Source: Tenacibaculum caenipelagi
Lineage (GTDB): Bacteria > Bacteroidota > Bacteroidia > Flavobacteriales > Flavobacteriaceae
Assembly (NCBI RefSeq): GCF_004363005.1
Contig: NZ_SNYH01000002.1
Span: forward strand, 372,001-436,000
DNA: 64,000 bases
Reading direction: 5' to 3'
Below, in pieces: positions 1 through 9,329 of the stretch. Made by a program: the position numbers and the translations under genes. The notes beneath the pieces were generated by a model that worked only from the letters and a program-made list of their open reading frames with translations, did not search any database and was not told where the DNA came from. Within the stretch, counting starts at the first letter, position 1, and the number at the start of each line of letters is the position of its first letter.

Positions 1-1676
1 ATAGAAAGGAATTATATTCAGAATTATCAGTTGATGATTATTTTCACTTATTTGTTACAGAACAAGTAATGAAAGATGCAGAACTCTCTTATGATGAAAT
101 TGAAGAAGGTATTGTTGATAATGGAGGTGATGGAGGAATTGATTCAATTTATACTTTTGTTAATCAAGAGCTTGTACAAAGAGATAGTGAGTTGATAGAT
201 GGGAAAAGAAATTCAGTAATTGATGTTTATATATTACAATCAAAAAACGTACATAGTTTTGGTGAGACACCAATAGAAAAATGTAATTCTTCTGCCATAG
301 ATATATTTGATTTAAGTAAATCAATAGATTCTTTAAGGACAGTATATAATTCAGACTTGCTTGTAAATGTTGAAGTTTTTAGAAAGCAATATCTTCACTT
401 AGCTTCAAAGTTTCCAGTTTTAAGATTTCACTATTTTTATATTACAAAGGGCTCCGAAATACATCCAAATGTAGAAAGAAAAGTAGAAATTTTGGTAAGT
501 TCAATAAAAAAGCATTTTGATAAAGCAGAGGTATTATTTGACTTTGTTACAGCAAAAAAACTTATAGATTTATCAAGAAAAGAACAATTAAGAAGTAAAG
601 ATGTAGTTTTAAATGATAATCCTATTTCGACTCAAGATGGAGGATATATAGCAATTGTACCAATAAAAAACTACCATGATTTTATTACAGATGATAATGC
701 TAATTTAATAAGGTATTTTTTTGATGCTAATATTAGGGATTATCAGGTTAATGTTGATGTAAATAAAGAAATAAGGAAAACATTAATTAATCAAAATGAA
801 AATGAAGATTTTTGGTGGTTAAATAATGGAGTTACAATAACAGCAATTGATGCAACTTTTGCAAGTAAAAAATTACATATAGAGGACCCTCAAATAGTTA
901 ATGGACTTCAAACTTCTTTCGAAATTCACAAGTATTTTTCTGAAAATAAAATAGAAAAAGAGAAAAGAAATGTACTTTTAAGAGTTATTAAAGTGCAAGA
1001 TGAAAAAAGTAGGCTAAATGTAATAAAAGCAACAAATAGTCAAACAAATATACCCCCAGCATCTTTAAGAGCTACTGATCCTATTCATAGAGATATTGAA
1101 GATTTTTTATTTTCAAAAGGTTATTATTATGATAGAAGAAAAAATTATCATAAAAACCAAGGTAAACCAGTAAATAAAATTATTAGTATACCATACTTGG
1201 CACAAATAATAACTGGTATTTATAATCAAAAACCTGATTATGCAAGAGCAAGACCTTCAACCTTAATCAAAAACAATAGTGATTATCAAAATATATTCAA
1301 GGATAACTTATCTTTAGAAATGTATCATAAAGGAATTCTTATTCAAAAGAAGGTTGAAATCCTTTTGAAAGAATATGATTCTCCTAAACTTTCAAGACCT
1401 CAAATTGGTGATATAAAATTCCACGTTGCAATGTATGTTACTGCTATTTTATGTGATATAATAAAACCAACATCTGAAGATATAGGAAAAATAGATATTA
1501 GTAAAATGACAGATGAAATAGTAAAAAATGCAATTCAAAATACATATATAGTTTATGATGCTATGGGAGGAACTAATTCAGTAGCTAAAGGAAATGAGTT
1601 TGTTAAGGAAGTATTAGAACAAGTTCAAAATGAATTAAAAGATATGAAAGAGGTTTTATCAGATCTTAATAAGTAG
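1..1676 (+). CDS. AIPR-family protein (abortive infection/phage resistance type), 5' end outside window
   Basis: The reading frame is open from base 3, so the gene starts before the window; the first internal ATG is at 69 (residue numbers below count from it). The core matches the AIPR family: a conserved block with NNG (252-254) and VNGLQT (277-282) after the NIRDYQ segment (221-226). The N-terminal part has GGDGGIDS with D25, then a strand containing Q57-x-K59, the spacing expected of a Mrr-like D...QxK nuclease core, so a PD-(D/E)XK-type domain is inferred. AIPR proteins are associated with phage defence and restriction loci; the exact activity is not shown by sequence. The gene is visibly more A+T-rich than the mfd gene beside it, in keeping with horizontal acquisition. 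Partner genes, if any, lie left of the window. Confidence 0.8.
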   Translation, partial: RKELYSELSVDDYFHLFVTEQVMKDAELSYDEIEEGIVDNGGDGGIDSIYTFVNQELVQRDSELIDGKRNSVIDVYILQSKNVHSFGETPIEKCNSSAIDIFDLSKSIDSLRTVYNSDLLVNVEVFRKQYLHLASKFPVLRFHYFYITKGSEIHPNVERKVEILVSSIKKHFDKAEVLFDFVTAKKLIDLSRKEQLRSKDVVLNDNPISTQDGGYIAIVPIKNYHDFITDDNANLIRYFFDANIRDYQVNVDVNKEIRKTLINQNENEDFWWLNNGVTITAIDATFASKKLHIEDPQIVNGLQTSFEIHKYFSENKIEKEKRNVLLRVIKVQDEKSRLNVIKATNSQTNIPPASLRATDPIHRDIEDFLFSKGYYYDRRKNYHKNQGKPVNKIISIPYLAQIITGIYNQKPDYARARPSTLIKNNSDYQNIFKDNLSLEMYHKGILIQKKVEILLKEYDSPKLSRPQIGDIKFHVAMYVTAILCDIIKPTSEDIGKIDISKMTDEIVKNAIQNTYIVYDAMGGTNSVAKGNEFVKEVLEQVQNELKDMKEVLSDLNK

Positions 1677-1733
1677 AATGTTATAATAAAATAATTAAAG
1701 AAAGTCCATTTTATTAAACCCAAATAATCCTCG

Positions 1734-1741
1734 TACATTTG
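1734..1741 (+). promoter_or_regulatory. -7 box TACATTTG for mfd
   Basis: Perfect match to the Bacteroidota -7 consensus TAnnTTTG, 17 bases before the TTG start of mfd and after the AIPR stop. No clear TTG at -33 is seen. Confidence 0.6.
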
Positions 1742-1758
1742 CGTAAAATTTTTGTACG

Positions 1759-4700
1759 TTGAGCAAGCAAGCAATTGTAAATCACTATCAACAATCTGAG
1801 AATGTAAAACAGATTGTTAGTCAGCTTCAACAAGATCCACACCATTTTCAACTAACGAATTTGGTCGGTTCTTCGTTGTCTTTTGTCATTTCCGAAACTT
1901 TTAAACAAGCCGATAAACCTTACTTGTTAATTTTTAACGACAAGGAAGAAGCCGCTTATTATCTAAACGATTTAGAGCAGTTATTGGGCGATAAAAACGT
2001 GCTGTTTTATCCAGGTTCGTATCGCAGACCGTATCAGATAGAAGAAACCGATAATGCTAATGTACTCCTGCGTTCAGAAGTGTTAAACCGTATCAATTCT
2101 CGTAAAAAACCTGCGATTATTGTTACCTACCCTACTGCTCTGTTCGAAAAAGTGGTGACCAAAAAAGAGCTGGAAAAAAACACGTTAAAAGTGGTGGTAG
2201 GCGAGCAAGTATCGCTCGATTTTGTCAACGAAGTACTATTCGAATATCATTTTAAACGCGTCGATTTTGTAACCGAACCAGGAGAGTTTTCGGTACGTGG
2301 TGGAATTATCGATGTGTTTTCGTTTTCGCACGACGAACCCTACCGTATAGAGTTTTTTGGTGATGAGGTAGACAGCATCCGAACCTTTGATGTAGAAACG
2401 CAACTTTCTAAAGAAAAACTGAAGAAAGTGAGCATTATGCCCAATGTAGAAAACAAAACATTGCAAGAGTCACGAGAAAGCTTTTTAAAATACATATCGG
2501 CTAAAACCGCTGTTTTTGTCAAGAATGTAGACTTATTAAGCGATTCGTTGGATAAATTCTACAGAAAAGCAGAACTGTCGTTTAACGAATTATCTACCGA
2601 AATCAAACATGCAAAACCCGAAGAATTATTTTGCAACGGAGAGCTCATTCGCAATCAATTACAAGATTTTACAACAGTTGACATCGGTAAAAACCGTCAT
2701 TCCGAACGTAGTGAGGAATCTTTTAAAGGTGACGTAAGTATCAACTTTGATACCCACCCCCAACCGTCTTTCAACAAAAAATTCGACCTATTAATTCAGA
2801 ATTTCAACGAATTTTCGGCCAAAGGATTTACCAATTATATTTTATGTTCTAACGAACAGCAAGCACAACGTTTCCACGATATTTTTGATGACCACGAAGA
2901 AGAGGTTTCGTATGAAACCATTGTGTTTCCGTTGTATCAAGGATTTGTGGATATCGATAGTAAAATTGTTTGTTATACCGATCATCAAATCTTTGAGCGT
3001 TATTACAAATTCCGACTCAAAAACGGATACGCGAAAAAGCAATCCATCACCCTACAAGAACTTACCAAATTAGAGGTAGGCGATTATGTAACACATATCG
3101 ACCACGGTATTGGAAAGTTTGGCGGACTTCAAAAAATTGATGTAGAAGGCAAAAAGCAAGAAGCCATCAAGTTAATTTATGGCGACCGCGATATTTTGTA
3201 CGTGAGCATTCACTCGCTACACAAAATTTCCAAATTCAACGGAAAAGACGGAAAACCGCCTAAAGTATATAAACTAGGTTCGAATGCTTGGAAAAAAGTC
3301 AAGCAAAAAACCAAAACACGCGTTAAAGAAATTGCGTTTAACCTTATTCAGCTATACGCAAAACGCAAGCTACAAAGAGGGTTTGCTTTCGGACCCGATA
3401 CGCATATGCAACACGAGTTGGAAGCGAGTTTCTTATACGAAGATACACCCGATCAGTTTTCTTCTACTCAAGAGGTAAAAGCCGATATGGAAAAAGAACA
3501 ACCGATGGATCGTTTGGTGTGTGGTGATGTTGGTTTTGGAAAAACAGAAATTGCCATTAGAGCGGCTTTTAAAGCAGTAGATAACGGAAAACAGGTTGCG
3601 GTACTTGTACCAACCACGGTTTTGGCATTTCAGCATTTTAAAACGTTTTCTAAGCGATTAAAAGATTTTCCGGTTACGATTGACTACCTAAACCGTTTTA
3701 GAACCGCAAAACAACGAAAAGGCGTGTTAGAAGGGATAGCAAATGGAGGTGTAGATATTGTGATAGGGACGCACCAATTAACCAATAAAAGTATACAGTT
3801 TAAAGATCTTGGATTGTTGGTTATTGATGAGGAACAGAAATTTGGGGTAGCAGCGAAAGACAAGCTAAAAACGATTAAAGAAAATGTAGATACGTTGACC
3901 TTAACGGCAACGCCTATTCCGCGTACCCTACAGTTCAGTTTAATGGCGGCGCGAGATTTATCGGTGATTAAAACGCCACCACCCAACCGTCACCCCATAG
4001 AAACCAATGTGATTCGCTTTAGCGAAGAAACCATTCGCGATGCGATTTCGTACGAAATTTCACGTGGTGGGCAGGTGTTTTTTATCCACAACCGTATTGA
4101 AAACATCAAAGAAGTAGCAGGGTTGTTGCAACGTTTGATACCAAGTGCAAAAATTGGTATTGGTCACGGACAAATGGAAGGAAAAAAGCTGGAAGAACTT
4201 ATGCTTGGTTTTATGAACAACGAGTTCGATGTACTAGTTTCTACTACCATTATTGAAAGTGGATTGGATGTACCGAATGCGAATACGATTTTCATCAATA
4301 ACGCCAATAATTTCGGGTTGTCGGATTTACACCAAATGCGTGGTCGTGTAGGGCGTTCGAACAAAAAAGCCTTCTGTTACTTTATCACACCACCGTATCA
4401 TCATATGACCGATGATGCCCGTAAACGAATTCAGGCATTAGAGCTGTTTTCTGATTTAGGAAGCGGATTGAATATTGCCATGAAAGACTTGGAAATTCGT
4501 GGTGCTGGAGATTTATTAGGTGGAGAACAAAGTGGATTTATCAACGATATTGGTTTTGATACCTATCAGAAAATCTTACATGAAGCGATTGAAGAATTGA
4601 AGGAAAATGAGTTTAAAGACTTATATCCTACGGATGAAAATACACCAAAAGAGTATGTAAAAGAGGTGCAAATTGATACCGATTTTGAAATTCTGTTCCC

Positions 4701-5115
4701 AGACGATTATGTGAATTCGGTTACCGAACGTTTGAGTTTATACAACAAATTAGGAGCCTTAACTACAGAAGAAGAATTGCAAACTTTTGAAACTGAAATT
4801 ATCGATCGTTTTGGAGAATATCCAACGCAAGTAGCTGATTTATTAGACAGTGTTCGTATTAAATGGTTAGCGAAAGAATTAGGTTTAGAAAAGGTGATTT
4901 TAAAACAAAAACGATTAATAGGATATTTTGTAGCCGATCAACAAAGTGCTTTTTATCAAACTGAAGCATTTACCAAAATGTTGAAATACGTACAGCACAA
5001 CCCGAAGAGTTGTGTAATGAAAGAAAAGAAAACCAAAAACGGTTTACGTTTACTCATTACGTTTATAAAAATTGACAGTGTACACAAGGCGTTAGAAACC
5101 TTACAGAAAGTTTAA
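1759..5115 (+). CDS. mfd: Transcription-repair coupling factor Mfd
   Basis: Superfamily 2 DNA translocase that removes stalled RNA polymerase and recruits UvrA. Domains in order: a UvrB-like N-terminal region, the RNA polymerase-interacting CarD-like domain (LEVGDYVTHIDHGIGKFGG, about 435-455), helicase motifs with Walker A G589-T596 (GDVGFGKT) and Walker B DEEQ at 690-693, TATPIPRTLQ, the QMRGRVGRS motif, and the C-terminal TRCF domain. Length (1118 aa) is normal for the family. The start is TTG (codon at 1759): no in-frame ATG fits, and a -7 box lies just upstream. A peptide around residues 314-326 is encoded by a genomic repeat inserted in frame (separate entry). RDD gene 5127 follows after 11 bp and is probably co-transcribed. 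Confidence 0.97.
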   Translation: MSKQAIVNHYQQSENVKQIVSQLQQDPHHFQLTNLVGSSLSFVISETFKQADKPYLLIFNDKEEAAYYLNDLEQLLGDKNVLFYPGSYRRPYQIEETDNANVLLRSEVLNRINSRKKPAIIVTYPTALFEKVVTKKELEKNTLKVVVGEQVSLDFVNEVLFEYHFKRVDFVTEPGEFSVRGGIIDVFSFSHDEPYRIEFFGDEVDSIRTFDVETQLSKEKLKKVSIMPNVENKTLQESRESFLKYISAKTAVFVKNVDLLSDSLDKFYRKAELSFNELSTEIKHAKPEELFCNGELIRNQLQDFTTVDIGKNRHSERSEESFKGDVSINFDTHPQPSFNKKFDLLIQNFNEFSAKGFTNYILCSNEQQAQRFHDIFDDHEEEVSYETIVFPLYQGFVDIDSKIVCYTDHQIFERYYKFRLKNGYAKKQSITLQELTKLEVGDYVTHIDHGIGKFGGLQKIDVEGKKQEAIKLIYGDRDILYVSIHSLHKISKFNGKDGKPPKVYKLGSNAWKKVKQKTKTRVKEIAFNLIQLYAKRKLQRGFAFGPDTHMQHELEASFLYEDTPDQFSSTQEVKADMEKEQPMDRLVCGDVGFGKTEIAIRAAFKAVDNGKQVAVLVPTTVLAFQHFKTFSKRLKDFPVTIDYLNRFRTAKQRKGVLEGIANGGVDIVIGTHQLTNKSIQFKDLGLLVIDEEQKFGVAAKDKLKTIKENVDTLTLTATPIPRTLQFSLMAARDLSVIKTPPPNRHPIETNVIRFSEETIRDAISYEISRGGQVFFIHNRIENIKEVAGLLQRLIPSAKIGIGHGQMEGKKLEELMLGFMNNEFDVLVSTTIIESGLDVPNANTIFINNANNFGLSDLHQMRGRVGRSNKKAFCYFITPPYHHMTDDARKRIQALELFSDLGSGLNIAMKDLEIRGAGDLLGGEQSGFINDIGFDTYQKILHEAIEELKENEFKDLYPTDENTPKEYVKEVQIDTDFEILFPDDYVNSVTERLSLYNKLGALTTEEELQTFETEIIDRFGEYPTQVADLLDSVRIKWLAKELGLEKVILKQKRLIGYFVADQQSAFYQTEAFTKMLKYVQHNPKSCVMKEKKTKNGLRLLITFIKIDSVHKALETLQKV
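2695..2734 (+). repeat. Short interspersed repeat inserted in frame in mfd
   Basis: The sequence from CGTCATTCCGAACGTAGTGA to GGTGACG resembles one arm of the intergenic palindromes at 5699-5878 and 50891-51075 (same GTCATT...GCGAG/AGTGAG...AATCT layout). It encodes RHSERSEESF inside the non-catalytic linker between the UvrB-like part and the CarD-like domain of Mfd, and the reading frame is kept. Confidence 0.7.
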
Positions 5116-5126
5116 AAACAGTTAAG

Positions 5127-5684
5127 ATGGACAAAGTAGAACATAAAGGGCTTTTATATGAGGAAATTAGTAAATTTTCGTATAGTAATCCAAGGGTTCG
5201 TCGTATTTTGAGTATGTTATTGGACCATTTTATAATATGCTTGTCAATAGTTCCATTAGTTATTATAATTTCAGAGGTTGTTTCTCAATTTGAACATGAT
5301 TCTAATAAGTTGATAGGAAATGATTTATTTTTTATCCTGATGTTTATCTGCACGAACAAAGATTTTCTAAAGGGGAAAAGTCCTGCAAAACGAATTATGG
5401 GGTATCAAATAATTGATATTAAAACTAATAAACCAGCGAGTGAATTTCAATGTTTTGTAAGAAACTTAACTATAATTGGTTGGCCTATTGAGGTAATTGT
5501 AGGGTTAATAAACCCTCAGAGACGTTTAGGAGATTTTCTTGCAAATACAAAAGTTATCACATCAGATAAAGAAAAATTAAAATCTATGTGGAATGATCTA
5601 AAAAATATAAAAATGAAAATAAATTTTATTGGAATTTTAATGTTAGGAGGATTGTTTTTTTATGGGTTAAATAAACTGTTGTAA
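5127..5684 (+). CDS. RDD family membrane protein
   Basis: A 185-residue polytopic protein. The features of the RDD family are visible: an Arg followed by an Asp in the first helix (RRILSMLLDHFIICLSIVPL), the loop KDFLKGKSPAKRIMGYQIID, and the RRLGDFLANTKVI motif before a final hydrophobic helix at the C-terminus. RDD proteins are poorly characterised; some are proposed ion or Na+/H+ transporters, which cannot be confirmed here. It starts 11 bp after mfd with no terminator between, so it may be read from the mfd promoter. Its base composition is more A+T-rich than the first half of mfd. Confidence 0.8.
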   Translation: MDKVEHKGLLYEEISKFSYSNPRVRRILSMLLDHFIICLSIVPLVIIISEVVSQFEHDSNKLIGNDLFFILMFICTNKDFLKGKSPAKRIMGYQIIDIKTNKPASEFQCFVRNLTIIGWPIEVIVGLINPQRRLGDFLANTKVITSDKEKLKSMWNDLKNIKMKINFIGILMLGGLFFYGLNKLL

Positions 5685-5698
5685 TGAACTAAATAATA

Positions 5699-5785
5699 CG
5701 TCATTGCGAGCGAGGAACGAGCGAAGCAATCTGTTTGTTAAGAACTCACGACTTAGAGATTGCTTCACTGTCGTTCGCAATGACG
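5699..5785. repeat. 87-bp palindromic interspersed repeat
   Basis: Imperfect inverted repeat bounded by CGTCATTGCGAGCGAGGAAC and GTTCGCAATGACG, with AGCAATCT/AGATTGCT in the arms. Same family and same length as 50891-50977. Lies between the RDD and EamA genes; the transcript would fold into a long hairpin. Confidence 0.85.
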
Positions 5786-5798
5786 AAACAAAGAATTT

Positions 5799-5878
5799 GT
5801 CATTTCGAGCGGTAGCGAGAAATCTCACTCAATGAAGTAACTCATATTCTAAAGATTTCTCGTTTCACTCGAAATGAC
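5799..5878. repeat. 80-bp palindromic interspersed repeat
   Basis: Second inverted repeat in the same gap: GTCATTTCGAGCGGTAGCG and AGATTTCTCG/CTCGAAATGAC arms. Related to, but a different subtype from, the copy at 5699-5785 (TTTCGAGCG instead of TTGCGAGCG). Confidence 0.85.
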
Positions 5879-5892
5879 ATACTTTTACGCCC

Positions 5893-6753
5893 ATGCAAAA
5901 CAACCACATTAAAAATATTTCTGGACTACTTTTAGCAACTTTTTTCATCAGTACTTCTGGGGTACTGGGCAAGTATATTGCAATGCCATCGGAAGTTATA
6001 GTGTGGTTTCGTTCGGCATTTGCCATGGTATTTTTGTATGTATTTTGTCGATTTAAAAAGATTGATTTAACCATACAATCAAGTAGACATTTGCTCCCTT
6101 TTTTGATAGGGGGTGTTTTTATGGCAGCGCATTGGATTACTTATTTTTATGCCTTAAAATTATCCAATGTAGCTATCGGAATGTTGTCGCTATACACTTT
6201 CCCTGTAATGATAGCATTTTTAGAACCCTTGTTTTTAAAAATAAAATTCAATCCGATTCATATTGTGTTAGGATTGCTGGTTTTAGTAGGCTTGTACATT
6301 TTAGCTCCTGATTTCGATATTAAAAACACACAGGTTCAAGGGGTGTTATTTGGGTTGTTTTCTGCACTGTGTTACTCCATTAGAATTTTGATTTTAAAAC
6401 AATACGTAGAACAATACAACGGAGTAATGTTGATGTTTTACCAAGTGCTTGTAATCACGATAATCTTAGTTCCTGTTTTATTTTTTATGGATGTTTCTGG
6501 TTTTCAAGAGCAACTCCCCTACTTGTTATTATTAGCCTTGTTAACTACGGCTATCGGACATAGCTTAATGGTACATTCACTACAGTTTTTTTCTGCATCG
6601 ACAGCAAGTATTATTAGTAGTATTCAACCAATTTTCGGAATTATATTAGCATTCATTTTCTTAAATGAAGTACCCACGTGGAACACTTATATTGGAGGAA
6701 GTTTGATTTTAGCAACCGTAGTTATTGAAAGTATTCGAAGTAGAAAACGTTAG
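5893..6753 (+). CDS. EamA/DMT-superfamily transporter
   Basis: A 286-residue integral membrane protein with ten predicted hydrophobic segments in two homologous halves, as in the drug/metabolite transporter superfamily. Family-like features are the early IAMPSEVIVWFRSAFAMVF segment (EamA repeat 1, Arg at the end of helix 2) and the second-half IISSIQPIFGIILAFIFLNE motif, typical of EamA repeat 2. The substrate is unknown; relatives export amino acids or metabolites. It sits directly after two palindromic repeats, and its stop codon overlaps by four bases the stop of the convergent gene 6750-7838. No clear -7 box was seen (CATACTTTTA upstream is one base off the consensus). Confidence 0.85.
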   Translation: MQNNHIKNISGLLLATFFISTSGVLGKYIAMPSEVIVWFRSAFAMVFLYVFCRFKKIDLTIQSSRHLLPFLIGGVFMAAHWITYFYALKLSNVAIGMLSLYTFPVMIAFLEPLFLKIKFNPIHIVLGLLVLVGLYILAPDFDIKNTQVQGVLFGLFSALCYSIRILILKQYVEQYNGVMLMFYQVLVITIILVPVLFFMDVSGFQEQLPYLLLLALLTTAIGHSLMVHSLQFFSASTASIISSIQPIFGIILAFIFLNEVPTWNTYIGGSLILATVVIESIRSRKR

Positions 6754-7838
6754 TACAATTTTTGTTGCTGTTGAATGATGGTTTTCATACTAACATCTTC
6801 ATAATTTCTACGAACATAGTTTAAGGCACTTTCTAGTATCTCTCCCATTCCATCACTATCTCTAAAGTTAATATCACCTGTAAATTCAAAAACTTCAGAT
6901 TTCAATTGTTCAATGTTTTTTGGAATAGAAATACAGTCAGATTTCATGGCTTTTATCAAGCGGTTTAAACGAGTTCGAGATCCTAAAATTCTCTTAGCCA
7001 CGATTGATCGCTCTTCTAATTGATATTGCTCTATAGAAGATGAGGTAAGTTTATCACCTACTAATTTAACCATATTTAAGTTTTCTTTAAAAAATTGCGG
7101 ATAGTACACTTTAAATTTTCCTTCGTAACACTGCTGGTCAAAATCTATCGGACGAATTTTATACACCACATTTTCAAAATCGTGTGTGGGTACAACTACG
7201 TAGTTATAAGAGCGCATATCACCTAACAATCGAATCATACAGCGTTCGTTGAATTTGACAAATTCTTTCGCTATTTGAGCTTTTTCAATTTCAATACAAT
7301 TATCTAAATAATCGTTGATAAACACATCTCCAGGAATTCCTGAAATATGTTCTTCAATTAAGGTGTTTTCATATACTAAAAAATTCAGGTTATAAGGCGA
7401 TAAAATATCTTCCAATTCCAAACCGTAAATACGAGAAGCATCCGTTTTTTTTACATAAAAGTAGGTATAGTTATCGTTCAAGATATTTCGCACTTTTACT
7501 CGAAAAGGCTTTGAATTTCCAAAGGTACAATAGTCAACAGCATCAACATTTAGGTGTTGAATACTGGCATCAGAACCATTAGAGTGTAAAATGTTGTATA
7601 CTTTTTTTAAACTTAAATCAATCTCTTCTCGTTCAAACTCATTGTAATACACACGAACCCACAAGGTGTCATTCTCGTGTTTGTCGTACACAACTATCGA
7701 CCCTTGAAAACGTAACAAATCATCATAAAAAATAGGAATTTGAATGGTACGATTGTGTCTCTTCAGATAATTCGCTAGTTTTTTATTGACTGGAAAGGCT
7801 GGTTTTTTTTGTGATATGAGTTTTTCTTTGGAAGGCAT
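6750..7838 (-). CDS. Conserved hypothetical protein, possibly kinase-like fold
   Basis: No family recognised with confidence. Soluble, no signal peptide. Around residues 200-255 it has GDMRSYNYVVV followed by KIRPIDFDQQ: a D-x4-N catalytic-loop-like motif followed by a DFD triad, as in divergent protein- or HipA-like kinases. This is a suggestion only. The frame extends 45 bases further to an ATG at 7883, but that start would leave just 15 bp to the divergent lipoprotein gene and begins with a poorly conserved-looking hydrophobic stretch; I prefer the ATG at 7838 (MPSKEK). Product about 362 residues. Convergent with the EamA gene. Confidence 0.6.
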   Translation of the reverse strand: MPSKEKLISQKKPAFPVNKKLANYLKRHNRTIQIPIFYDDLLRFQGSIVVYDKHENDTLWVRVYYNEFEREEIDLSLKKVYNILHSNGSDASIQHLNVDAVDYCTFGNSKPFRVKVRNILNDNYTYFYVKKTDASRIYGLELEDILSPYNLNFLVYENTLIEEHISGIPGDVFINDYLDNCIEIEKAQIAKEFVKFNERCMIRLLGDMRSYNYVVVPTHDFENVVYKIRPIDFDQQCYEGKFKVYYPQFFKENLNMVKLVGDKLTSSSIEQYQLEERSIVAKRILGSRTRLNRLIKAMKSDCISIPKNIEQLKSEVFEFTGDINFRDSDGMGEILESALNYVRRNYEDVSMKTIIQQQQKLY

Positions 7839-7898
7839 AAATTCTTTGAATAGAAGTGAAAAAATAGCTATAAATTTACCCAAAATTTAAACAAAAAC

Positions 7899-9281
7899 AT
7901 GAAAAAAAATCTTAAAAAAATTGCTCTACCTCTAGTTGCTTTTATTTCATTAACATCTTGTACATCTGAAGAAGAGTTAGAAAGAAAGTTAGTAGCTTGT
8001 TTTGAAGTCGATAAATTAACGGTTAAAGTTAATGAACCTATTCAAATTACCAATTGTTCTCAAAATGCTGCCTCATATCTTTTTGAGTATGGATATAATA
8101 AAAGTACAACAGAAGTAAATCCTGTAGTTAGTTTTGAAAAAGAAGGAGAAAAAAAAATAATATTAACGGTTAAAAATGACAGAGGAGGTTTTCTTAAAAA
8201 GTCAGTAAGTATAACTGTAAAAAGTGTAAAAGATAGCTATATAGAAACTCCTTCTATAAATTCAAGTGATCAGATTTTACCTGTTTATACAGGTATTTAT
8301 AATAAAAAATTATTTTTTATTGAAAGAGAAGGAGTTGTTGGTAAGTTAAACTTTGTAGAATTTGATGAAATCAATAAAACATTTAAAAAAATATTTATAG
8401 CTGATAGTAATTATAATGTTTCATACGGGTTTGTCAATTTTTTAAGTAATACTAATAAAAACTTTGTGTTTATGAGTACCATGGATAGAATTTATGGTTG
8501 TAAAGATGTTTTTGTGGATGATAACTGGCAAAGAATAAGTGGGGGATCACATTTAAGTTGGAAAACACATTATGGGTTTTTAAATAAGGATAATGGGTTT
8601 ATATATTTTGGATCATATCAAGTCGATGGCTCTCATATACCAACAATTGAACTTAGAAGCGAGACAGGAGAAATGACTGAAAGAAAAATACTTGAGAATG
8701 TAGGACAAGGATTTATAGGAACGATATTAAAAACAGATGATGGATATATGGCATTTGGAGGAAAAATAGATCCTAGTAGTACTACCTTCTATGAAAATTA
8801 TCGTCCTATTATATTGTTTTTTAATAACAACTTAGAATTATTGAGTTACAGGGAATATGAATCTGGTTTGTCTAGTTTTGTTGATAATTATAATGATCTT
8901 TCAGAAACCTTCAATTTAAAAAAATTAAATAATGGAAATTATGTTGCTTATAGTCATAATGAGTTAAGAATTATTACCAATAAAGGAGAAGTTGTAAAAG
9001 AAATAGTGTTTCCTGATAATGGTTATATTAGTTATGTTAATAGTATGTCCATAACTAACGATGGTTTTATAATAACACAAAATGAATATATTAGAAAATA
9101 TACAAATGAAGGGGTTGAGATAAAATCTTTTTGGTTCAAAGGGATGCGTACCCCAAAATTTGTTAAACTAAATAACAATATATATTTTGCTACTTTAATT
9201 AAGACTTATGATGGTTCAAACTATATTTACAAAACATTTATAGGAGCTATAGATGAAAACCTTGAATTAATAGATTTATAA
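7899..9281 (+). CDS. PKD-domain surface lipoprotein, function unknown
   Basis: The N-terminus is a lipoprotein signal: basic MKKNLKKIA, hydrophobic core, and lipobox LTSC with Cys21, followed by TSEEE, an acidic tail as in Bacteroidota lipoproteins exported to the cell surface. Residues about 33-110 (ACFEV...VSFEKEGEKKIILTVKNDRGG...KSVSITVKS) look like a PKD/immunoglobulin-like domain. The remaining 340 residues form repeated beta-rich segments (FGSYQVDG, FGGKIDPS, GFIITQNEY) that suggest a propeller-like fold. The substrate is unknown. Composition is strongly A+T-rich. Monocistronic, with a strong terminator just downstream. Confidence 0.75.
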   Translation: MKKNLKKIALPLVAFISLTSCTSEEELERKLVACFEVDKLTVKVNEPIQITNCSQNAASYLFEYGYNKSTTEVNPVVSFEKEGEKKIILTVKNDRGGFLKKSVSITVKSVKDSYIETPSINSSDQILPVYTGIYNKKLFFIEREGVVGKLNFVEFDEINKTFKKIFIADSNYNVSYGFVNFLSNTNKNFVFMSTMDRIYGCKDVFVDDNWQRISGGSHLSWKTHYGFLNKDNGFIYFGSYQVDGSHIPTIELRSETGEMTERKILENVGQGFIGTILKTDDGYMAFGGKIDPSSTTFYENYRPIILFFNNNLELLSYREYESGLSSFVDNYNDLSETFNLKKLNNGNYVAYSHNELRIITNKGEVVKEIVFPDNGYISYVNSMSITNDGFIITQNEYIRKYTNEGVEIKSFWFKGMRTPKFVKLNNNIYFATLIKTYDGSNYIYKTFIGAIDENLELIDL

Positions 9282-9296
9282 TCATAAATAACAAGG

Positions 9297-9328
9297 ATAA
9301 GGTGTTTAATATCAAACACCTTATTTTA
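9297..9328. terminator. Bidirectional intrinsic terminator
   Basis: Perfect 11-bp stem ATAAGGTGTTT/AAACACCTTAT with a 6-base loop (9308-9313) and T-rich flanks, between the convergent lipoprotein gene and dprA. Confidence 0.9.
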
Positions 9329-9329
9329 T

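Noticed and set aside
5699-5878. Palindromes considered as terminators of the RDD gene
   Set aside because: Arms are long and similar to distant copies and have no T-run; they fit an interspersed repeat family better, although they could also stop transcription.
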